A DNA stretch of 64,000 nucleotides from Ophiodon elongatus. Taxonomy: Eukaryota; Chordata; Actinopteri; Perciformes; Hexagrammidae. Location: positions 310,001-374,000 of the forward strand of contig JACSYO010000098.1 in the NCBI GenBank assembly GCA_016806645.1, in the 5' to 3' direction. Under the pieces are notes generated by a model. It worked only from the letters and a program-made list of their open reading frames with translations, ran no database searches and was not told the DNA's origin. Below are positions 27,101 to 36,363 of this stretch, in pieces. Position 1 is the first letter of the stretch, and every line of letters begins with the position of its first letter. The translations under genes and the position numbers were made by a program.

Positions 27101-28363
27101 TCATAGAATGTAAACTTCTGCTCAATGAATCCTGCAAAATTCTTTTTTTGTATTAATAATGGTTGCAGGATTACGGAAAAAAAAGTTTTTTCATGAAACT
27201 TGGTGGAAGGGTGTAGCAAGGGCCAAGGGAGAACCTTGATGGAGGTCTGCGCTCTCTGTGCTTTTCAAGTTAATTATTTGATTGTTTCACCTTTTATTCA
27301 TGTATATTTACTCTTAACTGATCTTGTATATGTGTTTTTGTGTATTACTACAACTGCTGCTAATGGCAGTACTTTGGAGTATTTTAAATAAGGGTTTGAT
27401 CACCATGGGCCAATATTTCGTGTTGTAACACTCCAAATGTATGACTTTTACACCATCATTTCTTTCAGGTGGTGAATCAACTTTATAAAAAAAGCCCAAA
27501 TTCCAGGTGGCTGTGTACAGTTCAGCAGGAAACACCCTGTCCAAACCTCCAAACTTAAATATTCACAGCTCACCACTATAGCAAGTCCCAGCCCTGAAAA
27601 TAGATGGAGGAAATATTCCTGCAGCTCCAAAGGGTTCAGTGCCTTTATAAACAGACGCTGTCCAAATAAAGATGTCTTTGCTGGGTCGATCATGCAGAAC
27701 ACCAGGTCCACAGCAGCCGGTTGTCAGGGATTAAGTAGCTGCTATATTTGCCAGAGAAAATCCTGCGCTCAGTGTTGCTTCATATAAAGAGGTGACATTC
27801 ACCCCAGCTAATACACATGCACAGAGACTCGGGCAAGCTCCCCATACTGCCCAGCAGCTTTTTGACCTGTGTAAACCATTTGATTCGGACCGGTGAGATC
27901 AAATTAGGCCACGGAACTGAGAGCAGCCGCAGCGAGAAGCCAGAGGCTGGGTGTGCAGTGTGTGAACCCTGACAAGGTGTCTCTAATTGGGTCTGTGTTC
28001 ATTTGATTCACCAAAGACTGAGATGATACGCCACGTGAGCCAGGTCGTAAAAAGCAAAGATGAATAATGAACAATCAATATACAAAAATATAATAAGAGT
28101 TTCTGTTTGAAGTACACTGATATCAGGAAGGTGTTTCCAATATGTCATACAGTCAGTACATAGAGGCAAATCTAGTGCAGCCATCCGGCCGTCCACCCGT
28201 CCATCCATCCATCCATTCCTCCATGGATCCATCCATCCATCTATTCCTCCATCCATCCATATATCCATTCATTCATTCATCCATCCATTTTCAGTACCTG
28301 GACAGAGGGAAGCGTGAAGAAGATGAAGACAGCCCTCCAGAAGATAAATGACTCCATCTTCAT
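8164..28363 (-). CDS. adamtsl3: adamtsl3-like secreted ADAMTS-like glycoprotein, 5' coding part (partial)
   Basis: Two minus-strand coding exons in the window join in phase 0: 28363-28298 (22 codons with ATG and signal peptide) and 8283-8164 (40 codons). The second contains FLPEFALSPQG followed by an acidic SFMED segment and LTYKYDDQ, which I recall as the conserved N-terminal segment of ADAMTSL3, placed just before the first thrombospondin type 1 repeat. The family consists of secreted ADAMTS-like proteins without the metalloprotease domain; they bind extracellular matrix. The TSR, ADAMTS spacer, Ig and PLAC domains would be encoded beyond the left edge. A likely 5' untranslated exon sits near 33.5 kb. 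The paralogue ADAMTSL1 is the main alternative, but as I recall its mature N terminus lacks this segment. Confidence 0.8.
8284..8312 (-). promoter_or_regulatory. 3' splice site built on a (TG)10 repeat
   Basis: On the minus strand the intron ends ...actgat-tg-(TG)10-ttgtcag before the adamtsl3-like exon, so a TG microsatellite replaces the usual pyrimidine tract. UG tracts at acceptors are known binding sites for splicing factors such as TDP-43 and CELF proteins in other genes. Confidence 0.6.
9775..9798. repeat. (CT)n microsatellite
   Basis: Uninterrupted CT dinucleotides, within the adamtsl3-like intron. Confidence 0.9.
10100..10130. repeat. Perfect 14-bp inverted repeat with 3-nt loop
   Basis: The arm atggtaacgtgata (10100-10113) is exactly complementary to tatcacgttaccat (10117-10130) around the loop 'aca'. 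Function unknown; it may be a remnant of a palindromic MITE. Confidence 0.85.
12194..12395 (+). repeat. tRNA-derived SINE
   Basis: The head 'gctgtggctcatggggttagagtgg' has the form of a polymerase III A box and 'ggttcgatcc' (12251-12260) is a near-perfect B box, about 45 bases apart as in tRNA genes. It is followed by a teleost SINE body with 'ccttgagcaagacactgaaccccc' and a tail containing 'gtaaatgacaattgtatt'. It is not a functional tRNA: the 3' acceptor stem does not pair. Confidence 0.8.
13408..13550. repeat. Direct repeat copy B (paired with 7826-7960)
   Basis: The sequence 'gcccactggcacctctggtaaactattttcattat...aataaagaacatttcagacact' aligns with copy A and has a short 'gaatagacac' insertion relative to it. 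Confidence 0.65.
15165..15286 (+). repeat. RTE-type non-LTR retrotransposon 3' tail
   Basis: The sequence 'aaactggcgacctgtccagggtgta', 'cagctgggatcggctccagc' and 'ccgcgaccctaaataggattaagcgg' is a well-known teleost retrotransposon 3' end. Only the last 120 bases remain, without the usual GATG tail. Confidence 0.7.
15286..15350 (+). repeat. Fragment of the dispersed repeat also present at 46905-47265
   Basis: The phrases 'catttagagtcaaatagaccataaagcagggtatgctttagggcg' recur in the longer copy at about 47040-47085. This fragment abuts the RTE tail on one side and the left arm of the large inverted repeat on the other. Confidence 0.7.
15351..16147 (-). repeat. Left arm of large inverted repeat (about 800 bp)
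   Basis: The arm is the reverse complement, with scattered differences, of 18645-19433. Shared landmarks are 'gtgacagttcaaaa', 'cctctccactctgcgatgacatcacgcactctgagcagcgc', the terminal 'catcaagtcat' and 'ggaatgctgttaagcaa'. There is no coding function; the short frame around 15492-15701 is matched by its copy in the other arm and only reflects repeat identity. Confidence 0.85.
16290..16346. repeat. (CA)n/(CACACG)n microsatellite
   Basis: CA repeat interrupted by regular CG units in its first half. Confidence 0.9.
18645..19433 (+). repeat. Right arm of large inverted repeat (about 800 bp)
   Basis: Inverted copy of 15351-16147, with the 2.5-kb spacer 16148-18644 between the arms. The pair is best read as two copies of one unnamed teleost repeat family. 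Downstream text to about 20475, with repeated 'ttcagc' phrases, may be an extension of the same family that the left copy lacks. Confidence 0.85.
19441..19498. repeat. (CTGT)n microsatellite
   Basis: Tetranucleotide run directly abutting the right arm of the inverted repeat. Confidence 0.9.
19590..19930. repeat. Compound triplet repeat (ACT)n and (GCT)n
   Basis: Runs of ACT (19664-19726) and GCT (19809-19848) inside a wider ACT-rich zone. The 182-residue poly-Thr/poly-Ala frame and its opposite-strand poly-Ser and poly-Val frames are artefacts of the repeat. Confidence 0.9.
20020..20475 (+). repeat. 'ttcagc'-rich diverged repeat region
   Basis: Successive segments carry similar phrases: 'tttagcttccagcttctcctgcattgtatttcagctc' near 20020 and 'tttagcttccagcttttcctggattgtaattcagctc' near 20230, each followed by 'tttagat..tgcagtt' and 'aggtttttcagcagt'. 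This is an internal tandem-like duplication of about 210 bp with moderate divergence. Confidence 0.6.
21837..21882. repeat. (CA)n microsatellite
   Basis: CA run with a single CCC interruption; intronic. Confidence 0.9.
22133..22240. repeat. hAT-like repeat terminus
   Basis: The text 'tagtagggatgtctcggataccag...gataccaataccag' resembles the teleost hAT-type end beginning 'taggggtg' with multiple 'gatacca' phrases. Only the tip is recognisable. Confidence 0.35.
23800..24077 (-). repeat. tRNA-derived SINE, minus orientation
   Basis: The block 'aaatggacctgtatagcacttttctagtcttctgaccactcaaagcgcttt...gcccaaggacacatcgacatg...gggattgaacctctgatcct...' is a common teleost SINE read from its 3' side. 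The B box appears as 'gattgaacc' (reverse complement of ggttcaatc) at about 24013-24021, close to the element's 5' end at 24077. Confidence 0.8.
24113..24198. repeat. (GT)43 microsatellite
   Basis: 86 uninterrupted bases of GT, the longest dinucleotide run in the window. Confidence 0.95.
26180..26700. repeat. Possible degenerate hAT-like element
   Basis: Shares 'atggaggttccattta...gcgttcaagctc' with the element at about 6242-6285, which suggests a related family. Ends are not resolved. Confidence 0.3.
28191..28290. repeat. (ATCC)n/(ATTC)n microsatellite
   Basis: Imperfect CCAT/ATTC tetranucleotides ending 8 bases before the donor of the adamtsl3-like signal-peptide exon, so the intron begins gtactgaaa followed directly by this repeat on the minus strand. 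Confidence 0.85.
28298..28363 (-). CDS. adamtsl3: adamtsl3-like first coding exon (signal peptide)
   Basis: Minus-strand ATG at 28363 opens 22 codons: MKMES, then a hydrophobic core FIFWRAVFIFF, then TLPSVQ, ending at a CAG|gtactg donor in phase 0. The arrangement (short n-region, strong h-region, small residues before Q) is a signal peptide, as a secreted ADAMTS-like protein requires, and the phase matches the 8164-8283 exon. A second ATG two codons later could also start. The exon continues upstream as 5' UTR; several AGs (for example near 28395 and 28418) could be its acceptor and I cannot choose between them. Confidence 0.75.
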
Positions 28364-28580
28364 CAGGAATTTCCCCAAGTCTGGGTCTCTCTACAGCTGG
28401 GTGAGCCCCAACCTGTGTACAGGAAGTGGACACATCAAGTTAAAATGTTTCTGCACTACATTAGACCACAAACATAAAACAAGATAAAAAAAAATAGAAG
28501 TGAGTTTTAAGAAGAGAAATAAAAGAGGATACTGAGTTTGAGTTCCACAGCTAAGTCAGTCACGACTCTGGAACCATTAG

Positions 28581-28666
28581 TCCTGAAACGATCAGGCTCC
28601 TGCTTGAGATCCTCTGGCACGACCCTGTGCCAGAGGATCTCAAGCAGGAGCCTGATCGTTTCAGGA
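28581..28666. repeat. Perfect 40-bp hairpin with 6-nt loop
   Basis: Bases 28581-28620 are exactly complementary to 28627-28666 around the loop 'gaccct'. The arms are of mixed composition, not simple repeat. The hairpin lies 218 bases 5' of the signal-peptide exon ATG on the minus strand. Confidence 0.92.
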
Positions 28667-30789
28667 TTTAAAAACAAGCAATAAAATCTTTAAATCAATT
28701 CTAAAACCCGGGCAGTATGTCAGTAATCAGTATCACGTTTTTTTTTTGTATTTGCCGGTTTCACGGGCTAGCACTGTATTTATTTGTTTGCATGACTGGG
28801 CCGTTATACAAGTTTATGGTGGCTTATTCTACAGTCAGAAGTAAATTGAACATTAAAAGAAAAAACATTTTAATGTCATGTATAAACTGAAGGCTTTATT
28901 AGGGTTAGAGTTTGCTTGGTCCCACAAAATTAAACAATATAGGAAGAAATCCGAATGCATTAAACAGTTGCAGAATGCAACAATTCTGTAAATATATTAG
29001 ATATTCCAACCACTTTCTTTTCAAAACAAAATATTTTAAAATAGTTGTTTCAGCAATACAAACTGACCCACAGAAGTGGGCAACTGTACAGTGGTGTTGG
29101 TATAATGTTGTATATCAGTTTGACTTAAGTATTTACGCCCCAGCAAGATAAAACGTTCCCTCGAATCCAGTGTTTTAATCATCGATCTGACGACCTGCTC
29201 AACTGTCTGTAGAGGGGCCGTGTCCCTCTAGGGGGATTGTTATTGCGTTCATAATGTTGCTCTTGCTTTTCCTGTCATATGCAGTGCCTTGGGCAAATGC
29301 CATAATCGCAACTCTCCGTCTTCCAACATGTTTTGTGCTGAGGTGACTGATGTTGCTAGTGTTAGCATCACTGACCAAAACAGTGGCTACACAGCTCTTC
29401 TCTTTGACACAAGTTCCTCTTGTGCATCTCTGGTTCATCTTTCTTTGTCCTCCATCTCTCTTTTCTCTTTTTGAATGTGCAGTAGCGACGGAGCCTCTCA
29501 AAGCTGTCAGACATGTCGTGCAGCTAGCTAGCAGCTGTAACGTTACCCAGCATGCCGTTCGGCAGTGTAATTTTGTAAATGTACACTTATTCGTTTTACA
29601 AATTGTTTAAGTGTCACAAATTGATGTGTGCCTTGGTGTTTTACCCTGTTAAAGATAGTTAATAGTGAGTTGTTAATTGTTGTGTTGCAAAGTTCTAACC
29701 ATGAGTGAGCAGGGTAAGTTTAATATCATATAAAAAATTTGAATTGCTATACTGTATCTAAACCTCACATGTGAAGGGTGAAAAGGGCTGGTGTGATATG
29801 GTCGGGTAATTAGAATCTACAGGAAGTTCTTAATTTCAGCGAGGCAAAAGGGGGTAGCATGTTCATAGTAAACAAGAGAGGGCCCAGAAGACACCCATGG
29901 GGGACCCCACAAAAGACAAGAGCATTAGAGAAGAGGCATCTACAGTCCTAACAGAGAAGAACCTATTGGACAGATAAGAAACTAACCAATCCAGAGACAC
30001 ATCACTGATACAGACATATTGGTCATCAATTGTAATTGTAATGTAAGTAAACAATGAACTGAAATAATAAAGTTCCTCTTCTGTGTTTCTGGAGGAGTAT
30101 TGTCAAGTCAAAACAAACGTGATGATGTCACAGTGGTTATCTCGGCTTTGCTAAAAAGTCTTTCAAAAGTCTGTCAAAATCTTTGACACTCCACATGTCG
30201 AGTTTGTGCACTGTAGTAGACATCGCCGTTAGGTTGCAATATGAGATATAATATCCAGAATTTTATATCTCTGCATCGATTTTGACCATTCTTTGGAAAG
30301 TCAGTTGATTTTATGAAATTGGGATACTAAATGACCCCTTTAAATTCCATTCAAACCCGGTTCTAACTCATGGGCCTTTAACATCAGTGGTTCTCAAACC
30401 TTTGTTCAGCTAAGTACCCTGTAAACCAGCACAAAACATTTAAGGTCGGAAAATAAATGCGTTTATTGCGGCAGTTGACCGTTTATGGCAGTTAACGATT
30501 GTATTGAAAATAGGAATATTTAATATAAATGTTAACTTACATTTACATTTAGAGAAGAGACTTCAGTACCGTTCTTTGCTCTTCTTTTTATGAAATACTC
30601 TCCAATTCTGACATAACTGATGCTATCACAGCATCTACGCGAACCCCTTCAGGAGCCACCATTGTTGTTTAGAATAAACAGCCGCCTCTCTGTGCTGTCT
30701 TGCACACACCCAAGCCACGTCTGAAGCTGCCAGTAGCTCTACACAGGACCCTGATTGGCCCCTGCATTGGCTTACCAGACGTAAACCAT

Positions 30790-31420
30790 GGATGTATATA
30801 GAGAACTGGATACGCCGTCAGAGGCGGCGCCCCATTCATTCATATGAAAGTTGCTCAGTGGCGCATGAATCAAAAAAAGTCTGACTTCCGAGTAATAAAT
30901 TCAGCTGAAAATACCTGTATCTTTCGACTATCTTCCGCATCTATGGACAAGAGAGTTGAAAGAGGAGATGCCACACATAAGCTCATAGGGGTACAACATA
31001 GCTCAAGACCGTGTCCCAGCCTTCATTTCATAGGCATAGCTTTTCCTTTAACCCCGCCACCCAGCCCTCGGTCCAGCCTCATTCTCTGGCTCATTCACAT
31101 GAACGGAGGAAGGAAAATAACTCTGGATTCGGTTATTAGTGCATTTTACAACTTTTAGGACCTAATGATTTAATTACGGGCTAATGATGTGTTCGTACTT
31201 GGAAGTTCATTTACCTGAAGAAAAATGATCCAGTGAGTTATAGACGTCTCTTTCCCAGTGTAATTATATGGAGAAAAGTCTTTTCAGGCCAAATGGCATC
31301 ACGGGACAGACCGTGAAATTGTCATTCCACCTTTTGGCCACTACGCAAAAATTTGCTTCAAACTCCAGCACTGTTCCTGGTGACCGGACACAAACACATT
31401 ACTTGAAGCCGTTGCAGGTA
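30790..31420 (+). repeat. Teleost non-autonomous DNA element, MITE-like
   Basis: The head 'ggatgtatatagagaactggatacg..gtcagaggcggcgccccattcattcatatgaaagttgctcagtggcgcatgaa' and the later 'tcttttcaggccaaatgg' phrase belong to a repeat I recognise from teleost genomes. The 104-residue frame inside it (30844-31158) is not a gene. Confidence 0.6.
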
Positions 31421-31421
31421 A

Positions 31422-31580
31422 CCGATGTGCCAGATCGGCTCGGGGTCCCGCCTTTACAGATGATGTCACACATTATGATTGGCTGTATGTGGGAGAGACT
31501 GAACTGATTCGCTCGGTGCGCTTACGACCTTACTTAGCTTACTCTGCGTCCGATTGGCTATTCTAAATGCTAACTTTTGC
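31422..31580. repeat. Left outer arm of nested inverted repeat
   Basis: Contains 'ggtcccgcctttacagatg', 'tgtcacacatt', 'ttggctgtatgt' and 'tactctgcgtc', all found in reverse complement at 32515-32710. Confidence 0.75.
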
Positions 31581-32514
31581 CTATCTTCAAAGGTAACCAG
31601 CGCTACGAAATAGACAGTCCCAGGACAGTTCCCGTAGTAGGTAGGCTACCCCGTACCGAACGGCACGTTTCATATGCAATCTCATCAAATTCACTTCTGA
31701 GATTTTGAGGCGATTTATTAACTGTGTAGATTTTGAATATTAGCAGTTTTACTCAAATTAGAATTATAGCAAATCTAAGAGGTCACTTGGACCCCTCCGG
31801 GGTCTTGTGGAGCATCTTAACTACAAAACAGTTGGAGCAAATTTTCATTTCGACATGAATTTATCTAAAACTGGAAATACTGTATTCAAAAACTACACAG
31901 TTGATTTCTCACCTTAATAATTCTCAGAAGTGTATGATGAATGATGAAAATTGTCAGAAAAACTTTTCATTGATCGGACTGGGTACTTTCGAACTACGGG
32001 AACAAAAGCTCTCTTTCTGGGCCTGTCTAGTTCGTAGCGCCACTTAGCATCATAGTGTTGGAAAAATTGTTCGACACCGGGTGTAAAATCATTAATCAGG
32101 ATTGTATTCTTGCACAGCAAGAGCATTGAAGCATTTAAGTCATAACATGTCATGCTTCCAAGGCCGCTCGCTGAACAATAATGAAAGCGCTGCTTAAATA
32201 CCTAAAATGGCACACATGTAATGGGCGTGTTCTTATCATATCATTTGCATATCTTCAGCTGTCTGGTTCGTCTTCTTCATGCCTACGCACAGGCTGATTT
32301 ACAGCTTATCTTGGACCTGAGCCCTTCACGCAATGCAAAGACAAGATGTTCTTCTGAGGTCATACACAACAGGACACTCAATCAGCATGTCGTACGGACC
32401 CAGACATCTTGTTGCCCTACCAAATACTTCACGTAGGGTTCACACGAGGTCGTGCCGTACTAACATATAGAAAGAGAGAGCATTAAGAAGATTTTCCTAT
32501 CACATAGCTAGGCT

Positions 32515-32710
32515 AACATTAGCATTGAGCAACATCTTGGAAGGTGGTATATCCAATCAGACGCAGAGTAGGGGCAGGTCGTGAGGACGCCCAGCGAGTT
32601 AGTTTAGTCTCTCCTACATACAGCCAACTAGAATGTGTGACATCTGTAAAGGCGGGACCCTGAGCCGATGTGGCAGATCTAGCACATCTGATACCAAAAT
32701 GGATTTGTGT
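32515..32710. repeat. Right outer arm of nested inverted repeat
   Basis: Reverse-complement match of 31422-31580. Inside the pair, a second inverted match links about 31591-31643 ('gcgctacgaaatagacagtccca') with about 31980-32045 ('gggcctgtctagttcgtagcgcc'), so the unit folds back twice. Confidence 0.75.
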
Positions 32711-33329
32711 TTTATAATCTGACCCCACCTCTCTGCTGTGATCTCTGACGGATCCAGCTGCCATGCAAGGTGAACTATTAGAGAAGCACTGCTCTACACG
32801 ATGTGTCCTCAAGATGATGTCATAATAAAGTTGCCACTTTATTTCATCCTTATGGTCTCAGTTTAGAATTGACAGCGTCGCTAAACATATTTGCAATTAA
32901 TTACATTACCACAAAGTATAATCACAGGGAGAACTACAGTGTACTAAGCACACATCAGATAGTTACAGTGACATAGAGGTGAGCTTCTTTTCTGTTTGAT
33001 ATGATTGTTAAAACATCCATTTGGAATGTTTGTGTTTGACATTTTTCATTATTTTCAGTCTTCTAGATGACATAATTCATGATTAATTGATGGAATCAAT
33101 AATGAAACCAATGGATTAGTCCCAGCCATCTGATGAAGTCAGAACCATGGTAGCCGCCAGTGTCACACAGCCCGCCCTGAGGAATATTACAGGACTATTC
33201 TCGGGAGTTATTGCAGGCAGAGGAATCCACCTGTGTCCGGGAACATTGTGCGACAGCAGCTCGCGTCCAGCTATTCTTTTTTTTATTCTTTTCTTCAAGA
33301 AAAGCATGAGGCGCGTGCAGAGATCACAG

Positions 33330-33830
33330 CGACTTTATAAGTTTCTCAGTGCAATGCGACGCGTCGCACTCGTACCGGTGCTGTTCACGGAATCATGCGA
33401 ATCCGCAGCGCCGAGCCCCGGCAGGCTGAGTGTGGCAACAAGAAGCCGCCGTTAACGGTGGCGCTTCCAGCCTGACGCGAGGGCTCGTGTGGGAGAGAAA
33501 TAAACACCTTACCTTCTGAGGGAGAGGGGAGGGGAGGGTGGGGGGGGGGGGGGAGGGGGAGGTCCTGCGCTACCTATGCGCTCGTATGGAGATGCAACAT
33601 CAGTTCTTCTCCACAAACAGTGCGGTTCTCCACCGAGCCCCGGTCCCCCGGCGTCCACACCCCGAGTCAAACACACAGACGCGTCCGAAAAGTGAGAGAG
33701 AGAGACCGGCGCGGTGTCGCAGGAGATTCAGCGCGTCTCCGGTAAAGTGTCTCCAGGCTCCGGGCGGCGAACAACCCGTCAGCCTGCCTGACACGCAACT
33801 TGGGGCCAGAGTCAAGTCACACACAGGGAT
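33330..33830 (-). promoter_or_regulatory. CpG-rich region, putative promoter of the adamtsl3-like gene
   Basis: CpG density rises sharply here compared with the AT-rich flanks (gcgacgcgtcgcac, ccgcagcgccgag, cgcgtccg, gcgcggtgtcgc). It also contains a G tract of about 15 bases (33538-33553) set in purine-rich sequence. It coincides with a minus-strand donor at 33513, as expected for the 5' end of a gene running left. A plus-strand transcript cannot be excluded. Confidence 0.5.
33513..33800 (-). other. Putative 5' untranslated first exon of adamtsl3-like gene
   Basis: The minus strand reads ...ctcagaag|gtaagg with the donor after 33513, a near-consensus 5' splice site inside the CpG-rich block. 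No coding frame here resembles the family. The right boundary (transcription start) is a guess, and linkage to the coding exon at 28.3 kb is inferred from order and strand only. Confidence 0.4.
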
Positions 33831-35680
33831 ACAGCTTCCGCTCATCCCTTTCAAAGTAAAACACATGCAAATGAACGCGCTCTCATTTTTTTCTTTTTTT
33901 CTTTTTTTAATATCACCTTTAGGTGACGTCACTGTCATTTGTTCATGTATTTATTTATTTGAATCTATTAGTCTGTCTTTGTCCGCCCCCTACCTACCCC
34001 CGTCAAAGTAATCATGAACTCGTCCATCTGTGTCCCCATAGGCTACTGTAATGTGGGTACAGAGTGGACAGGTTAGTGTCACAGGTCAGCATTTTGATGA
34101 CAGATCCCTTCCAGCCACACACACACGCACACGCACACACACTGCTGATTGAGGGGATTGACGCATTCAGTCTGGTCGTGAGACAGCTAACGTAGGCTAT
34201 GTCATTTGTGATGTAAAAACACTTTGATGCGAAAATGCTTGTGCAGGAATACGGAAAACCTCCTGGCGAGGTGTTGTGTTGAAAAGTGTTTTTCCAGTTG
34301 ATATGTGTTCACCCCGACATAAACTACACTGCCCCTAACCCGAACCACCGAGGGGAAGGAAACGCTATTTGACGAGAGAACAGACTCACTTCTGCGAATC
34401 ACCCCTGTTGTCGTGTTGCATTTTCCTCCTGATACAAAAACCTATCCAAGCAGAGAAGGCCTCAGGGGCGATACGATAAATAAACTACTCCGACCCCCAC
34501 TTTGTGAGAGCTGGTGGCCTGGGGCATACACGTACCGTTAGTGCGTAGAGCTCAAATGTGTCTGTATTGGTTTACTGTGTCATATCAATGTGGAGGCCGA
34601 TGTCCCTGATAATTTTGAAAAAAAAATTAAATTGGTTTGTCTACTAATTAAGCATCTGTAATACGCATATGTGATTACATTTTTGTTTTTGTGCATCTCA
34701 ACTTCCCAAGGTGTTTAATTCAGAAGAGATTTTCAACTCATTTCCGGCTGCGCCCTGGTCTGTCTCTAATAGCTTGACGCATCGCTACGGAGCCTGACGA
34801 CCAACCCCTGTCCCATGTGGTGTGGAGGAGCAGGAGAGAGGTGACTGAGCGGTCCTCTCCATCACTTTACATCCGGTCCTCGGTGTCTGTCCCAGTCAGC
34901 TGTAGAGTTCAGCTGCTCTCTCTCATACGTTTCTTATAAAGTTGATAGTGACAATAAACTTATAGTCACTGTTGCCCTTCTCAGAGTTAACACAATAGTA
35001 GCTTCTTTGTTACCTTACATATAGAATATTTCTATCTCACAATATGGGATCATCACTATTCGCTGGTGAAGTCATGGCAACCAAGGACGAATTAACAACT
35101 GCCCAAAGTGGGCCCCTCAGGTTCAACATTTTATTTATTGTAACTTTGTTTTGAATTATGGCATACTAAAGCAAATACTGACATGATAAGGGCCTTAGGG
35201 TGGGCCCTGCTTTATCATCCAGGCCCTTGTATCAAGATCTAGTTTTAAGGCCTTAAAGGGATAATTAGCCACATTTGATGTGGCTGTCTCCTCAGTGTTG
35301 ATGGTAGATGTAGTCGATTGAAGCAAAAATTCCTCCTTGCATGCTGTATTGGCCAAGAAATCTGAGTCTTCCCTGTTTGAGGCGCCGCGCAGGCAGTGCC
35401 TACATGTCCCAGGGTGCATTGCGCAGGAGCTTCTGATGCCCTGAGCGTCCCCGCCAGTCATAACCTCTTGCACGGCTACTGCAATCAACAGCCTCTCTCG
35501 TCTGATAAATACAGCTAGATATCCGAGTCAGCAAAAACCCTGTGAAATGTATGCTCGCCCAATACATGCTTTGCACTCACATTATGGGATTCCGGTTCCC
35601 CAGTTTGCAGTTGTCCTATAGCCTCCACCTACGTCACTGCCACATCAAAAGCGGGGATCAGATATATGACTCAGAGGAAG

Positions 35681-35832
35681 AGCGGGTGGTCCTTCCATCA
35701 GAAGATCAGCGGTTCGAGTGCTTCGTTGACCCTGGTGGATAGAGGCTCCTTGCACGGTAGACTGCCATTAGGGTGTGAATGGCATGTGGTGTGTAGTGAG
35801 TGCTCGGTAGTCATTTACCTCCATGTTCCTGC
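35681..35832 (+). repeat. tRNA-derived SINE fragment
   Basis: Contains 'agcgggtggtccttccatcagaagatcagcggttcgagtgcttcg' with a B-box-like ggttcgag at 35711, then 'gtgtgaatggcatgtggtgtgtagtgagtgctcggtag', which is teleost SINE body sequence. Confidence 0.65.
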
Positions 35833-36310
35833 CACACATACTCACCATAGCTCCAAATATGGATTCATCCGCCCCAAGATATGCACTACTTCTTCCACTT
35901 TGAGTAACATCTGCTGAAAACTACTACAACCAGCTGTTTTCATTTGTTTTTTTTATTAAATGTGATTGTTTTTAAAGATTTTCAGGAGGAACCTATTGGG
36001 TGTCAGTGCCATACACAGTGTAAAGTCAGACGAACACATTTCACATTCTTGTCAAGGGATTTGTTGATAATAACATGAATATTTAGTATGGCCAGCCTTG
36101 TCCTAAAAGTAACTTACACTATGGTTTACGTAAAAAACTAAAATGCAGAAACAGCTGAGGGCTGAAATGGAGGTCAGAGTTCTGGCCGTCCAACATCCCA
36201 AGTGGACCGGTTTCACATCCAGCTGCCTGGTTTCTGTCAGCGTCCATCATTCACCTGAATGTAATACACACAGCCTGATTATACCTATAGTTCAGCCAAA
36301 CCATCGAGAG

Positions 36311-36312
<2 letters not shown>

Positions 36313-36360
<48 letters not shown>
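36313..36360. repeat. (GT)24 microsatellite
   Basis: Uninterrupted GT dinucleotides. Confidence 0.95.

Positions 36361-36363
<3 letters not shown>

Larger units (their letters stand above)
8284..28297 (-). other. Large intron of adamtsl3-like gene (about 20 kb)
   Basis: Bounded by the TG-rich acceptor at 8284 and the CAG|gtactg donor at 28297. It contains a tRNA-type SINE (12.2 kb), an RTE-type tail (15.2 kb), a pair of about 800-bp inverted repeats (15.35-16.15 and 18.65-19.43 kb), triplet and dinucleotide microsatellites, a second SINE (23.8 kb) and hAT-like fragments. No open frame within it looks like a conserved exon to me. Confidence 0.7.
28364..33512 (-). other. Presumed first intron of adamtsl3-like gene
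   Basis: The span lies between the signal-peptide exon and the putative first exon. It holds a perfect hairpin (28581-28666), MITE-like sequence (30.79-31.42 kb) and a fold-back structure (31.42-32.71 kb). I see no convincing coding exon in it. Confidence 0.5.

Noticed and set aside
33538..34011. 157-residue frame in the CpG-rich region
   Set aside because: It begins in a poly-G tract and is overlapped by a 112-residue opposite-strand frame. The region is better explained as a promoter with a non-coding first exon.
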